64,000 bases of DNA from an uncultured Oscillospiraceae bacterium (GTDB lineage Bacteria; Bacillota; Clostridia; Oscillospirales; Oscillospiraceae). Each line of letters begins with the position of its first letter. Positions within the stretch are counted from its first letter, which is position 1. The stretch covers positions 89,852 through 153,851 of the forward strand of contig CAKTMF010000006.1 of assembly GCA_934573855.1 (NCBI GenBank), in the 5' to 3' direction. The notes under the pieces were generated by a model. It ran no database searches, had not been told where the DNA came from, and worked only from the letters and a program-made list of their open reading frames with translations. Shown piece after piece: positions 16,890 to 27,267 of this stretch. The position numbers and the translations under genes are program-made.

Positions 16890-17744
16890 GTGGAAAGCAT
16901 GCATGCCGTAAAGCGTCGTATCCGCAGCATCGAAAACACCCGGCAGATAACCCGCTCCATGAAGCTGGTGGCGGCGTCCAAGCTGCGCAGGACGCAGTCC
17001 CTCGGGCGCGCGCTCGGCGATTATGCCATTCGCAGCCGCGAAATGCTCTCCGCCGTTCTCGCCTCACCCGGGAAAAACGAGAATCCCTATCTTCGGCCCG
17101 CGAGCGGCCGGGGCAGGGTCATGTACGTTCTGTTCGTCGGCAACCGCGGGCTTTGCGGCACATATAACCACGCCGTGCTGAAGTATATGCGCGAGCTTGC
17201 GGAGAACGATGAGCGTGAGAGCGAGGTCGTGGTCTGCGGCAGTTGGGGCGGCGAGCTTATCGCCGCGGCGAAGCTGAACGTGGTGCGCACCTTCGGTGAG
17301 ATAAGCGACACGCCCTCCGCGCCCGACGCGGCGGAGCTTGCCGATTATCTCAAGAACGCGTTCGTTCACGACGGCGTTGATGAGGTGATACTCGTTTACC
17401 AGAAATTCAACTCCGTCCTCTCCCAGTCCCCGACGCACAGCGTTCTATTCCCCATCGCGCCGTCCGATAGCGCCGGCAGCACGAGGCAGTATATCTTTGA
17501 ACCGGACAGAGCCTCCCTCCTCGATTCTCTTGTCGAGCTGTATATCGGCAGCACCGTCTATTCCACGCTGCTTGAGGCCCGCACCGGCGAACACGCCTCC
17601 CGCATGACGGCCATGACCGCCGCCGCCGACAACACGGAAGCACTCATCGCCGAGCTTAATCTCAAGCTCAACCACGCGCGCCAGTCCGCCATCACCACCG
17701 AGATATCGGAGATCGAGGGCGGCACGGCGGGCATGCAATCATAA
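16890..17744 (+). CDS. atpG: ATP synthase F1 subunit gamma
   Basis: 284 residues. N-terminal helix KRRIRSIENTRQITRSMKLV and C-terminal helix ASRMTAMTAAADNTEALIAE form the central coiled coil that rotates inside alpha3beta3. Start: GTG at 16890 with GGAAAGGGGG about 8 nt upstream; the ATG at 16899 is too far from it. Confidence 0.95.
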   Translation: MESMHAVKRRIRSIENTRQITRSMKLVAASKLRRTQSLGRALGDYAIRSREMLSAVLASPGKNENPYLRPASGRGRVMYVLFVGNRGLCGTYNHAVLKYMRELAENDERESEVVVCGSWGGELIAAAKLNVVRTFGEISDTPSAPDAAELADYLKNAFVHDGVDEVILVYQKFNSVLSQSPTHSVLFPIAPSDSAGSTRQYIFEPDRASLLDSLVELYIGSTVYSTLLEARTGEHASRMTAMTAAADNTEALIAELNLKLNHARQSAITTEISEIEGGTAGMQS

Positions 17745-19154
<1,410 letters not shown>

Positions 19155-19165
19155 CGAGGTGCGCC

Positions 19166-19432
19166 ATGGCCGACAGAATACATCTGAGCGTCATCACCCC
19201 CGACGGCACGGCCTTTGAGCGTGACGTTGAATATGTCAATCTCCCGACCGCCTTCGGCTCCATCGGGATACTCGCGAACCACGCGCCTATCCTCTGCGCC
19301 GTCGAAAAGGGGCGGCTACGCTGGCGCAGCGAAAACGGAGACTCCGGCATGGTCCTGCTTGAGAGCGGGATAGCGAATATCGCCGCAAACGAGGCGACGC
19401 TCCTTGTCTCCGACGCGAGAGCAGAGGAATAA
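19166..19432 (+). CDS. atpC: ATP synthase F1 subunit epsilon, short form
   Basis: 88 residues. Start ATG at 19166 follows GAGGT, 11 bp after the atpD stop. Contains the complete N-terminal beta-sandwich (HLSVITPDGTAFERDVEYVN, GSIGILANHAPILCAVEKG, GIANIAANEATLLVSDA) and stops right after it. The C-terminal two-helix domain (about 45 residues), which in many bacteria inhibits ATP hydrolysis, is absent. Confidence 0.93.
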   Translation: MADRIHLSVITPDGTAFERDVEYVNLPTAFGSIGILANHAPILCAVEKGRLRWRSENGDSGMVLLESGIANIAANEATLLVSDARAEE

Positions 19433-19458
19433 AACACATCCGACACCAAAAGAAAAGG

Positions 19459-19494
19459 AAAGGCACCGAGGGCGGTAACGTCCCCGGTGCCTTT
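19459..19494. terminator. Bidirectional terminator between atpC and rodA
   Basis: 10-bp stem AAAGGCACCG / CGGTGCCTTT (19459-19468 with 19485-19494) between convergent genes. Confidence 0.8.
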
Positions 19495-19495
19495 A

Positions 19496-20599
19496 TCAAT
19501 ATGCGATTATGAATTGCTGTGGCTTCGGCTTGTACTTCACGCCTGAGACAAGCCCCATCGCGGCGAACATCGTCACCATCGACGAGCCTCCGTAGCTGAA
19601 GAACGGCAGCGTGATGCCTATGACCGGCGTTATGCCTATGCACATGCCGACGTTGACGAAGGTCTGGCTCGCCACGGCGGCGCCCACGCCGATACAGATG
19701 AGCATGTCGTAGGTGCGTCCGGCCTTGAGCCCGACGCGAAAGCAGTGGACGATGATGATGATCAGCAGTATAAGTACGAGAATGCAGCCGATCATTCCCA
19801 GCTGTTCGCCCACGCAGGCGAAGATGAAGTCCGTGTGCTTGCCGGTGAAGGCGGTGGTCGTATGCCCCTCCTCCACGCCGGTCAGACGGCCGGAGGCGAG
19901 CGTCAGGCGACTCTGCGTAGTCTGCCAGCGTATACCGTAGCCCTCCGGGTCGACGGAGGCGTCATACGGCGCAATGAGACGTTTTTTCTGATAATCCTTG
20001 AGGAAGTAGTTCCACAGCAGCGGTATCATCGCCGCCACAGCCGCCGCGCCCGCCGCGAACCAGTAAAGCTTCACACCGACGGCAAAGAACATGATGAGGA
20101 ATATCAGCAGCAGGATGGTCGCGCTTCCGAGGTCGGAGGAGACGACGACGATCGCGCCGAACACCAGCACGAAATGCCCGGCCATTTGAACAACGGACAT
20201 GAACGAGCTTATGTCTCCGTATTCCTTTAGTACCGTCATCTGCTTTGCGGAGACGACGATGTACAGCACCTTTATGACCTCCGACGGCTGTATGCCTATG
20301 CCCGCGAAGCGTATCCAGCTCTTGTTGCCTGTGCCGTCGTCCTGGCCAAAAACCACCAGCGCTACGAGCAGCAGCACGTTTATCGCACACAGCACCTTCC
20401 AGTTGCTGCCCAGAATGTCCGAGTCGATTATCGTGAATACCACGAACGCGCCTATGCCGATGAACATCGACATTACCTGAACGACCACATACTTCGTGGG
20501 GTTATCCACCCAGACGGTACCCTCCATGCCGGCCGCCGCGTAATAGACCATGACTATTCCGTACAGGGAGCTTATCACGCACACGACGAGCAGGAACAT
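19496..20599 (-). CDS. SEDS peptidoglycan polymerase (RodA/FtsW family)
   Basis: 367 residues from the ATG at 20599, about ten membrane helices. Family signatures: NKSWIRFAGIGIQPSEVIKV, VVSSDLGSATILLL, FTGKHTDFIFACVGEQLGM and GITLPFFSYGGSSMV. RodA-like glycan polymerase for cell-wall or spore-wall elongation; no partner class B PBP gene is adjacent, so RodA and FtsW roles cannot be separated. The frame stays open about 18 codons upstream with a GGAAAGG near 20665 but no standard start there, so the N-terminus may be slightly longer. Confidence 0.9.
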   Translation of the reverse strand: MFLLVVCVISSLYGIVMVYYAAAGMEGTVWVDNPTKYVVVQVMSMFIGIGAFVVFTIIDSDILGSNWKVLCAINVLLLVALVVFGQDDGTGNKSWIRFAGIGIQPSEVIKVLYIVVSAKQMTVLKEYGDISSFMSVVQMAGHFVLVFGAIVVVSSDLGSATILLLIFLIMFFAVGVKLYWFAAGAAAVAAMIPLLWNYFLKDYQKKRLIAPYDASVDPEGYGIRWQTTQSRLTLASGRLTGVEEGHTTTAFTGKHTDFIFACVGEQLGMIGCILVLILLIIIIVHCFRVGLKAGRTYDMLICIGVGAAVASQTFVNVGMCIGITPVIGITLPFFSYGGSSMVTMFAAMGLVSGVKYKPKPQQFIIAY

Positions 20600-20724
20600 G
20601 TCCGCCCTGTGGACAAACTCGTCTATATATCCCTTTAATTTTTTTATATCGATACGCCGCCTTTCCGTATAACGCGGAGAACCGGAAGCGATTTTTTACA
20701 AATCCCGGCCTTTTTACTGCGTGC

Positions 20725-20773
20725 ATTTTATCACATAATTTCTCTTTACGCAACGGTATAAAGAGTGTATAAT
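20725..20773. promoter_or_regulatory. Overlapping divergent promoters (rodA-like / tsaE)
   Basis: Plus strand: TTTACG (20745-20750), 17 bp, TATAAT (20768-20773) for tsaE. Minus strand: TTGCGT (20753-20748), 17 bp, TAAAAT (20730-20725) for the SEDS gene. The two -35 boxes overlap, so polymerase binding would be mutually exclusive. Confidence 0.6.
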
Positions 20774-20814
20774 AACCGGAGGAAAAAAGTTTACATTATT
20801 GGAGCGGGATAATT

Positions 20815-21237
20815 TTGGTTTATATCACTGAAAACGAAGCCGAGACCGAGGCGTTGGGCGCGCGCTTTGCGCAGAAGCTTCCCGGCGGCACGGTGGTCGC
20901 GATGTACGGCGATCTCGGCGCGGGAAAGACGGCTTTTGTGCGCGGCATGGCCCGCGGCATGGGTCTTGACTGCCGCGTTTCCAGCCCCACGTTCACGATA
21001 GTGAACGAGTATCTCGGAGAACGTGAGCTTATCCACTTTGATATGTACCGTCTCTCCGGCGCGGACGAGCTTTTCGACATCGGTTGGGAGGATTATCTCG
21101 ATCGCGGTGCGGTCTGTGCGGTCGAATGGAGCGAAAACGTCCGCGACGCCTTCGCCGGAGACGAGATCACCGTCAGGATCGACAAGCTTGGCGACACCCG
21201 CCGCCGTATAACTATCGAGGGGGCAGAGGAATGCTGA
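20815..21237 (+). CDS. tsaE: tRNA threonylcarbamoyladenosine ATPase TsaE
   Basis: 140 residues starting at TTG (20815), with GGAGCGGG just upstream. P-loop GDLGAGKT (32-39), SSPTFTIVNEY, then HFDMYRLSG and VEWSENV, all typical of TsaE (YjeE). Works with TsaB, TsaC and TsaD in making t6A37 of ANN-decoding tRNAs. Overlaps tsaB by 7 bp, the common tsaE-tsaB pairing. Confidence 0.93.
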   Translation: MVYITENEAETEALGARFAQKLPGGTVVAMYGDLGAGKTAFVRGMARGMGLDCRVSSPTFTIVNEYLGERELIHFDMYRLSGADELFDIGWEDYLDRGAVCAVEWSENVRDAFAGDEITVRIDKLGDTRRRITIEGAEEC

Positions 21238-21932
21238 TACTCGCTTTTGAATCCTCCGCGAAGGCCGCCTCCGTGGCGCTCTGCCGCGACGGGCAGCTCA
21301 TATCCCAGTACAGCCAGTGCAGCGGCCTTACCCACAGCCGCACGCTCCTTCCGATGGCGGAGGACATGCTGAAAAACGCCGAGCTCACGATAGCCGACGT
21401 GGACGGCTTTGCCGTCGCTCACGGTCCGGGCTCGTTCACCGGGATACGCATAGGCGTGTCAGCCGTGAAGGGACTCGCGTGGGCGTCGGACAAGCCCTGC
21501 GTGGGCGTGTCCACTCTCGAGGCGCTCGCGTGGAACGGCGTGTGCGCCGGGGGCTATGTCTGCCCGGTGATGGACGCCCGCCGCTCACAGGTCTACAACG
21601 CCATTTTTGAGATAAAGGACGGCCGCCCCGTCCGTATCGCGCCGGACAGGCCCATCGCCCTTTCCGAGCTTGCCGATGAGGTCCGTGCGCTCGGTGCGCC
21701 GGTGCTGCTCCTCGGGGACGGCGCAGGGCTGACGGCGGACTACTTCTCCGCGAACGGTATCGCCTTCACTCTCGCCCCGGAGAATATCCGCTGGCAGAGC
21801 GCGTGGGGCGTGGCAATGGCGGCTCGGGACAAGAGCTTCGGCTCGGCAGACGAGCTGCTGCCGGTATATCTCCGTCTATCCCAGGCGGAGCGCGAGCGGC
21901 AGGAGCGCCTTGCCGCGGATAAACATGTTTGA
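21231..21932 (+). CDS. tsaB: tRNA threonylcarbamoyladenosine protein TsaB
   Basis: 233 residues beginning MLILAFESSAKAASVALCRD. Carries HGPGSFTGIRIGVSAVKGLA, the YeaZ/TsaB signature, and VCPVMDARRSQVYNAIF. ASKHA-fold scaffold of the t6A complex. Start ATG at 21231 inside the end of tsaE. Confidence 0.93.
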   Translation: MLILAFESSAKAASVALCRDGQLISQYSQCSGLTHSRTLLPMAEDMLKNAELTIADVDGFAVAHGPGSFTGIRIGVSAVKGLAWASDKPCVGVSTLEALAWNGVCAGGYVCPVMDARRSQVYNAIFEIKDGRPVRIAPDRPIALSELADEVRALGAPVLLLGDGAGLTADYFSANGIAFTLAPENIRWQSAWGVAMAARDKSFGSADELLPVYLRLSQAERERQERLAADKHV

Positions 21933-21965
21933 CCAAAATTCATATATAAAAGGAGTTCGTGAAAC

Positions 21966-22595
21966 ATGAGCAAAGTATGCGTTTTCGACCACCCCCTTAT
22001 TCAGCACAAGCTGTCTATACTCCGTGACAAGAACACCAGCGTCAAGGTCTTTCGTGAGCTTATCTCCGAGATAGCAATGCTGATGTGCTACGAGGCCACC
22101 CGCGATCTGCCCCTTGAGGAGGTTGAAGTCGAAACTCCCGTCGCTGTTGCAAAGTGCAAGCGTATCGCCGGCAAGAAGCTGGCCGTCGTTCCCATTCTCC
22201 GTGCCGGTCTCGGCATGGTCGACGGCATGGTGAGCATGATGCCCAACGTCAAAGTCGGCCATATCGGCCTGTTCCGTGACCCCGAAACTCACGAACCCGT
22301 AAAATACTACTACAAAATGCCCCCCGATATCACCGAGCGTGACATCATCGTCGTCGACCCCATGCTGGCCACCGGCGGCTCCGCGTCCGCGGCCATTCAG
22401 TTCCTCAAGGACGACGGCGCGCACAACATCAAGCTCATGTGCATTATCGGCGCTCCCGAGGGCGTGGCCCGCATGCAGCAGGATCACCCCGACGTCGACA
22501 TTTTTGTCGCCGCGCTCGACGATCATCTCAACGAGCATGCCTATATCGTCCCCGGTCTGGGCGACGCCGGCGACCGTATCTTCGGCACCAAATAA
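21966..22595 (+). CDS. upp: Uracil phosphoribosyltransferase
   Basis: 209 residues, normal Upp length. PRPP-binding motif [15 protein letters not shown], uracil-site region [13 protein letters not shown] and C-terminal [16 protein letters not shown]. Converts uracil plus PRPP to UMP in pyrimidine salvage. AAAGGAG upstream. Confidence 0.97.
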   Translation: MSKVCVFDHPLIQHKLSILRDKNTSVKVFRELISEIAMLMCYEATRDLPLEEVEVETPVAVAKCKRIAGKKLAVVPILRAGLGMVDGMVSMMPNVKVGHIGLFRDPETHEPVKYYYKMPPDITERDIIVVDPMLATGGSASAAIQFLKDDGAHNIKLMCIIGAPEGVARMQQDHPDVDIFVAALDDHLNEHAYIVPGLGDAGDRIFGTK

Positions 22596-22611
22596 ACGTC
22601 AAAACGATGGT

Positions 22612-22650
22612 AAAGCCCGCCGTTTCTTAACGAAACGGCGGGCTTTTATT
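22612..22650. terminator. Bidirectional terminator after upp
   Basis: 15-bp stem 22612-22626 with 22632-22646, then TTATT; serves upp and the convergent gene at 22657. Confidence 0.85.
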
Positions 22651-22656
22651 ATTTTG

Positions 22657-23787
22657 TTATTCGGCTACGTCCACAAGCACCCACGACATCTCGGATGCGT
22701 TTTCAAAGAGGTAGTTCTCCATGACCGGGATGAGCCTGTCCTGATCGGTGCCGATGGTTATCTGCGGCTTCAGGTCGGCAAGGTTATAGGAGTACGCGAA
22801 CCTGTCGGTCCTGAGATAGACCCTGTCGAACACCTTGATGAAAAGGCGCGCGTCCTGGCCGTTGTCCACGGCCTTTACCAGCGCCTGCGGGGAGTCGATA
22901 TATATCGACAGCTGGTTTACGCTGCGCTCTCTCAGCGCGTCGGACACATACATCGCAAAGCCGCACACCGCGTTGACGGCACTCGGCTGCGTGGACATCT
23001 GGCGGGTATAGGTGAGCGCGACAGGCTCGGCAAATACGGGGTGCGCCACGTCCGCCAGCACTACCTCGTCGAAGCCCATGTCGTACATTTCCCGCGTGAG
23101 CTGGACGATGTAGTTCCTGAGATCCGTGTTGTACGCGTCGAGCCATGTGCCGTAGTCGTCGGTGTAGTTGCCGCCGTACTCGTTGCGCAGCGTGACGGAG
23201 GTGCAGCGGGAGGCAAGCAGCTCGTCCAGACAGCAGCTGAGCTGGGCGACGAGGTAAATGTTCTTTGCCTTCAGCTCGGTTATCAGCGTGGGCAGCTGCA
23301 GCGTGGCCTCGTTTTCCTGAGAAATGCCGTAGTTCACGGCCATCGTGGCCTGCGAGTTCCATTTCAGGACGCCGCTTCTCGGCTTCATTTCCAGCACGAG
23401 CGCGTTGCCGGTGTTCAGACGGTTGGCGTATTCGGTGAGCTTTTCCTTGTTGATATTGTCCGCCGGGACAAATATCGCGCGAAGCCCCCGCGCCTTGCTG
23501 CCGGCTGTCGCCTTGACGCTGCTATAGTCCGGCTCGTCGAACTGCAGCGTGACGTCCACCGGGTCAAAGACCTTGACCTCGTTGCCCTCGCTGTCGACGA
23601 CCGTTTTCTCCTCGTTCAGCAGCGGCAGCTCGACGGCGATCCCCTCCTTGGTTATGACGGCGTACTGCTGCATACTGTAGAAGAGGACGACGGTGAGCAC
23701 CGCGATACCCAGCACGATCACAAAGGGGACGATGGCGTAATTGCGCCTCTTGCGCCTTCCCTTGTAAAATTCCTGTATTCTTGGCAA
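22657..23787 (-). CDS. Membrane-anchored DUF4015-like putative glycoside hydrolase
   Basis: 376 residues. Basic N-terminus (YKGRRKRRNY), one membrane helix (IVPFVIVLGIAVLTVVLFYS), then a long extracytoplasmic domain. It has TIM-barrel-like strand patterns: LRAIFVPADNINKEKL, NALVLEMKPRSGVLKWNS, KNIYLVAQLSC, YDMGFDEVVLADVAHP. This resembles the DUF4015 group of putative glycosidases, but the catalytic residues are not certain. Extracytoplasmic role inferred; substrate unknown. Confidence 0.65.
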   Translation of the reverse strand: MPRIQEFYKGRRKRRNYAIVPFVIVLGIAVLTVVLFYSMQQYAVITKEGIAVELPLLNEEKTVVDSEGNEVKVFDPVDVTLQFDEPDYSSVKATAGSKARGLRAIFVPADNINKEKLTEYANRLNTGNALVLEMKPRSGVLKWNSQATMAVNYGISQENEATLQLPTLITELKAKNIYLVAQLSCCLDELLASRCTSVTLRNEYGGNYTDDYGTWLDAYNTDLRNYIVQLTREMYDMGFDEVVLADVAHPVFAEPVALTYTRQMSTQPSAVNAVCGFAMYVSDALRERSVNQLSIYIDSPQALVKAVDNGQDARLFIKVFDRVYLRTDRFAYSYNLADLKPQITIGTDQDRLIPVMENYLFENASEMSWVLVDVAE

Positions 23788-23811
23788 GTTATTTCCTCCT
23801 ATGGACGGAGA

Positions 23812-24243
23812 TCAGCCCTCGATCTTGGATATGCGGCGGATGTGGCGGGGGTCGTTGGAGAAGGGCGTATCAAGGAACGTGTCCACTATCATGAGGGCAA
23901 GCCCCGCCCCGGTGACTCTCGCTCCGAGGGCGAGCATGTTCGCGTCGTTGTGCTGGCGGGTGGCCTCGGCGGAAAAGCAGTCGCCGCAGAGCGCGCAGCG
24001 TATGCCCTTCACCTTGTTTGCGACAAGGGACATGCCTATGCCGGTGCCGCAGATGAGTATGCCCTTTTCGCACTCCCCTGCCGCCACGGCCACCGCCGCG
24101 GGGCGGCCGAAGTCAGGGTAGTCGCAGCTCGCGCCGTCGTAGGTCCCGAAATCCTTATATTCAAGACCGCGCTCACGCAGGTGAGCCATGATCTCCTTTT
24201 TCAATTCAAAGCCGCCGTGATCGCTCGCTATCGCTATCATCAC
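23812..24243 (-). CDS. rpiB: Ribose 5-phosphate isomerase B
   Basis: 143 residues. IAIASDHGGFELKKEI at the N-terminus, CDYPDFGRPAAVAV, and the catalytic-Cys/anion-hole segment ILICGTGIGMSLVANKVKGI followed by RCALCGDCFSAEATRQHNDA, all RpiB/LacAB signatures. Interconverts ribose-5-phosphate and ribulose-5-phosphate. Two adjacent ATG codons (24243 and 24240) are possible starts. Confidence 0.95.
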   Translation of the reverse strand: MMIAIASDHGGFELKKEIMAHLRERGLEYKDFGTYDGASCDYPDFGRPAAVAVAAGECEKGILICGTGIGMSLVANKVKGIRCALCGDCFSAEATRQHNDANMLALGARVTGAGLALMIVDTFLDTPFSNDPRHIRRISKIEG

Positions 24244-24325
24244 ACAGCACCTCCTAAACGTGATGTTTTATTTTATCACTTAATCGCCGCATGTTCAAGT
24301 CCCGACAGTGTGAACATTTACGCGC

Positions 24326-24357
24326 AAAAAAACTCTCGTTGAAACGAGAGCTTTTTT
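24326..24357. terminator. Terminator downstream of the CoA-transferase gene
   Basis: Stem CTCTCGT/ACGAGAG flanked by A7 and T6 runs, able to act in either direction. Confidence 0.8.
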
Positions 24358-24361
24358 ACAT

Positions 24362-25669
24362 TCAGATCATCATGCCGCGCTTTTTCGCCTCGAAGGTGAG
24401 CTGGTCGCGAAAGTCCGGATGTGCGATGGAGATGAGCTGCTTTGCCCGCTCCGAAAGCGGCCTGCCGCGAAGGTGCGCAATGCCGTACTCGGTGACTATG
24501 CAGTCAACGTCGTTCTTGCTTGTGGTGCAGACCCCGCCGGGGGTGAGTATGGGCTGTATCTTGCTGACGGTGCCGCCCTTCGCGGTGGAGGCAAAGGCGA
24601 TAAAGCTCTTACCGCCCTTTGACTGGCACGCGCCGCGGACGTAGTCTACCTGCCCGCCGGTGCCGGACAAATGCTTCGTGCCGACGGACTCCGCGCACAC
24701 CTGACCCCACAGGTCGACCTCGACGGCGGCGTTGATGGATATCATGTTGTCGTTGCGGCAGATGATGTTGGGGTCGTTCACATAGTCCACGGGGAGTATT
24801 TCGATGCCGGGATTATCGTCTATAAAGTCGTAAATGCGCTTCGAGCCGAACGCGAAAGTCGTGACGCTCTTGCCCCGGTTTATCTGCTTTCTGCTGTTGT
24901 TGACCGCGCCGCACTCGATAAGCTCGACCATGGAGTCGGTGAACATCTCGGTGTGGATGCCGAGGTCGTGCTTCTGCTTGAGCGCCATGCCGGTGGCGTC
25001 AGGTATGGCGCCGATGCCGAGCTGTATGCATGCACCGTCGCATATTTCCTCGGCAATAAGGCCGCCGATGGTGAGACTCACCTCGTCAAGCTTCACCGGC
25101 GGAAGGACGGGCAGCTCGTGGCTGTTCTCCACGATGGCGTCGACGCGGCTGACATGTATCTGCTGGCCGCAGACCGCTCTGGGCTGGAACTCGTTGACCT
25201 CGACAAAAACGCGCTTTGTTTTGTCGAGCATGGCCGCCTCATAAGATGACGTTGCGCCCATGCTGAACCAGCCGTGGCTGTCCATCGGCGAGACGGACAC
25301 GAACACCGCGTCATAGTCGTACCTTTCGCGGACTATCGAGGGGATGTCGCGGTAGTAGTTCGGGATATAGTCCGCCCAGCCGCCGTTGATGGCCTTGCGC
25401 GCGCCGCCGAGCGAGAACCACGACTGGCCGGTGATCTTGCCCTTGAGTGCGCTGTCGGCGTAATACTCCAGCGGATACGCGTCCAGCAGTGCCTGTACCT
25501 TGACGCCGCGAAGCTCGTCCTTATATGCCCTCGCGGCCATGGCGGAAATGATAGCCGGGGTCTGGGAGGGGCCGGAGTCCATGCCGATGAGCCATCCGTC
25601 CTCCACACGCTGCGCCGCTTCCTCGGCGCTCATGAGCTTTGATGCGTACAGTTCTTTGAAATCAGTCAT
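24362..25669 (-). CDS. Acetyl-CoA hydrolase/CoA-transferase family protein
   Basis: 435 residues, typical for 4-hydroxybutyrate or butyryl-CoA:acetate CoA-transferases. The active-site Glu is in DLGIHTEMFTDSMVEL. CoA-binding glycine motifs are GGLIAEEICDGACIQLGIGA and LSGTGGQVDYVRGACQSKGG. In gut clostridia these enzymes move CoA between acids such as butyrate and acetate. Substrate cannot be set from sequence alone. Confidence 0.85.
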   Translation of the reverse strand: MTDFKELYASKLMSAEEAAQRVEDGWLIGMDSGPSQTPAIISAMAARAYKDELRGVKVQALLDAYPLEYYADSALKGKITGQSWFSLGGARKAINGGWADYIPNYYRDIPSIVRERYDYDAVFVSVSPMDSHGWFSMGATSSYEAAMLDKTKRVFVEVNEFQPRAVCGQQIHVSRVDAIVENSHELPVLPPVKLDEVSLTIGGLIAEEICDGACIQLGIGAIPDATGMALKQKHDLGIHTEMFTDSMVELIECGAVNNSRKQINRGKSVTTFAFGSKRIYDFIDDNPGIEILPVDYVNDPNIICRNDNMISINAAVEVDLWGQVCAESVGTKHLSGTGGQVDYVRGACQSKGGKSFIAFASTAKGGTVSKIQPILTPGGVCTTSKNDVDCIVTEYGIAHLRGRPLSERAKQLISIAHPDFRDQLTFEAKKRGMMI

Positions 25670-25690
25670 ATCTGTATCTCCTCTATTTTT

Positions 25691-26128
25691 TCAGCGGCGA
25701 CGGCTGCGCTGCTTATGCTCCGAATAGATACGGTTATCCGCAATGCGGCTGTCCGACTCCTGCATGAATTTCTTCAGCCTGTCCTCAAACTCCCTGTTGC
25801 TCCCCGGAGGGTCGGCGGCGGGGACGGCGGAGCGCGGCTGCTTTTTCGGCGCGGCCTGTCCTGCGGCGGGGACTCTCGCGGGCGCGGGCGCTTCTGCGGC
25901 GCGCTTGATGGAGAGGTTTATCTTGCCGTCCGGGGCTACGTTCAGCACACGCACCGTGACGCTCTGCCCGAGCTGAACGTGGTCGTGTACGTCGTTCACA
26001 TATGTATTGGATATCTCGGAGATGTGGACAAGGCCGCTCCTGCCCTCCGGCAGGGCGACAAACGCCCCGAATTTGGTAATGCCGGTGATCTTTCCCTCCA
26101 GTACGCTGCCGACTTCGATTGCTGCCAT
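25691..26128 (-). CDS. yabR: S1-domain RNA-binding protein, YabR-like
   Basis: 145 residues. Residues 4-75 form one S1 domain (GSVLEGKITGITKFGAFVAL, GLVHISEIS, VTVRVLNVAPDGKINLSIKR). The rest is a low-complexity Ala/Pro linker and a basic Arg-rich tail. Its place directly after divIC and yabQ matches the B. subtilis yabP-yabQ-divIC-yabR order, which supports the name. Role in RNA binding from family. Confidence 0.88.
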   Translation of the reverse strand: MAAIEVGSVLEGKITGITKFGAFVALPEGRSGLVHISEISNTYVNDVHDHVQLGQSVTVRVLNVAPDGKINLSIKRAAEAPAPARVPAAGQAAPKKQPRSAVPAADPPGSNREFEDRLKKFMQESDSRIADNRIYSEHKQRSRRR

Positions 26129-26140
26129 ATCAAATCCTCT

Positions 26141-26413
26141 TTATCTCTCTGAAAAATAAAATATTTTTTCCCCGGGCATCACAAGGCCCAGACGCTCCCG
26201 CGCGAGCCTTTCCAGCTCGTCGTCCGAAAGGCCGCTCTCGAGCCGCGCGGTCAGCGTCTCCTGCTCGCTCACGAGGAGCGCGTATTCCTCCTCGAGCGCG
26301 GCAAGGTCCTTTTCCGCCGAATCAAGCTTCAGTGACGCCGCCGCAAGGCTGCACAGCGAATAGACGAGCAGCGCCACGGCGACAAATGAGATCAGGCTTG
26401 GACGGTCGCGCAT
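26141..26413 (-). CDS. divIC: Septum formation initiator DivIC/FtsB-like
   Basis: 90 residues: short cytoplasmic start, one membrane helix (LISFVAVALLVYSLCSLAAA), coiled coil (LDSAEKDLAALEEEYALLVS), then DELERLARERLGLVMPGEKI, the DivIC/FtsB signature. Member of the FtsQLB/DivIB-FtsL-DivIC division complex. Neighbours yabQ and yabR fit this assignment. Confidence 0.9.
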   Translation of the reverse strand: MRDRPSLISFVAVALLVYSLCSLAAASLKLDSAEKDLAALEEEYALLVSEQETLTARLESGLSDDELERLARERLGLVMPGEKIFYFSER

Positions 26414-26497
26414 TTTCTCCTCCGTATCGGGGACACTTCCCCCATTGCTTCAATAATAATATAAAATAGTTCAATAATAAAGAGTATTTTTTCCATT

Positions 26498-26824
26498 TCA
26501 GAAATTTTTTTCGGATTCCGTGCCGCTTTTGCGTTTATCGAGCTTTTTGCAGACGGTGTCTCCGGCGATATAGATGTACAGCAGGAAGCCCGCCGTCATC
26601 GCGCCGAGCTGGCATACGCCCAGCCGGCCCTCCCCCGCGCCCATCGCGTACATGAACGCGGCGACGCCGGAGCCGACCGAGAACAGCAGATCCAGCAGTA
26701 TTGCCGCGGTCCTCCCGGCCCTGCGGCGCAGGGGACGCAGCAGATCGTAGGCAAGTCCCAGACCCGCGCCGATGAGCGCCGCAAGTCCCATTGCCGCAGC
26801 CTGTAACGAAACCGACGTCTCCAT
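26498..26824 (-). CDS. yabQ: Spore cortex biosynthesis protein YabQ
   Basis: 108 residues with three membrane helices; family features include GAGLGLAYDLLRPLRRRAGR and LLDLLFSVGSGVAAFMYAMG. In B. subtilis YabQ localises to the forespore outer membrane and is needed for cortex formation. Shares one base with the end of yabP. Confidence 0.9.
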   Translation of the reverse strand: METSVSLQAAAMGLAALIGAGLGLAYDLLRPLRRRAGRTAAILLDLLFSVGSGVAAFMYAMGAGEGRLGVCQLGAMTAGFLLYIYIAGDTVCKKLDKRKSGTESEKNF

Positions 26825-27108
26825 CAGCTGAAAAGTCTCGTCCAGAGCGAGGACGACGCGGCCTTGTCCTCATAGCAGAACTCCTGGATGTGTCCGCGCA
26901 GCTCAAGCTCGCCCACATCAAGGTCGATACGCTCGATATGCAGCTCCGAGCCGCGCACAGTCAGATCGCCGCCCGCGGTCGTAAGCACCACCGTATTTTC
27001 GTCGAAGCCGGAAACGTCGCTGACTCCGCTCAGCTCCATCCGCTCGCGCCCGCTCATTTTCATCCCGTAAGGTCTGTCCTGAGCCTTAGGCACCATATCA
27101 TATGCCAA
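26824..27108 (-). CDS. yabP: Sporulation protein YabP
   Basis: About 94 residues (MELSGVSDVSGFDENTVVLT, LTVRGSELHIERIDLDVGEL), the small beta-rich YabP family. I prefer the TTG at 27108-27106 because GGGGAGG lies 8 nt before it; an ATG at 27132 would place that ribosome-binding site inside the gene. Sporulation role from family and from coupling to yabQ. Confidence 0.85.
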   Translation of the reverse strand: MAYDMVPKAQDRPYGMKMSGRERMELSGVSDVSGFDENTVVLTTAGGDLTVRGSELHIERIDLDVGELELRGHIQEFCYEDKAASSSLWTRLFS

Positions 27109-27267
27109 TGGCTTCACCTCCCCATGGGACAATATATGCGCCGTGCGCCGGGAATATGAGTAAAGAGCGGTTTACAAACGAAGCTCACGGGTCTATACTC
27201 GTCAGCGGAAACGGCTTTAACGGCAGTTCCGGCCGCGGAGCGATATTTTTTCACAGAGAGGCGTAAT

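Noticed and set aside
22339..24342. Long plus-strand frame across upp, the DUF4015-like gene and rpiB
   Set aside because: Runs through three well-supported genes and two terminators; composition is that of antisense sequence.
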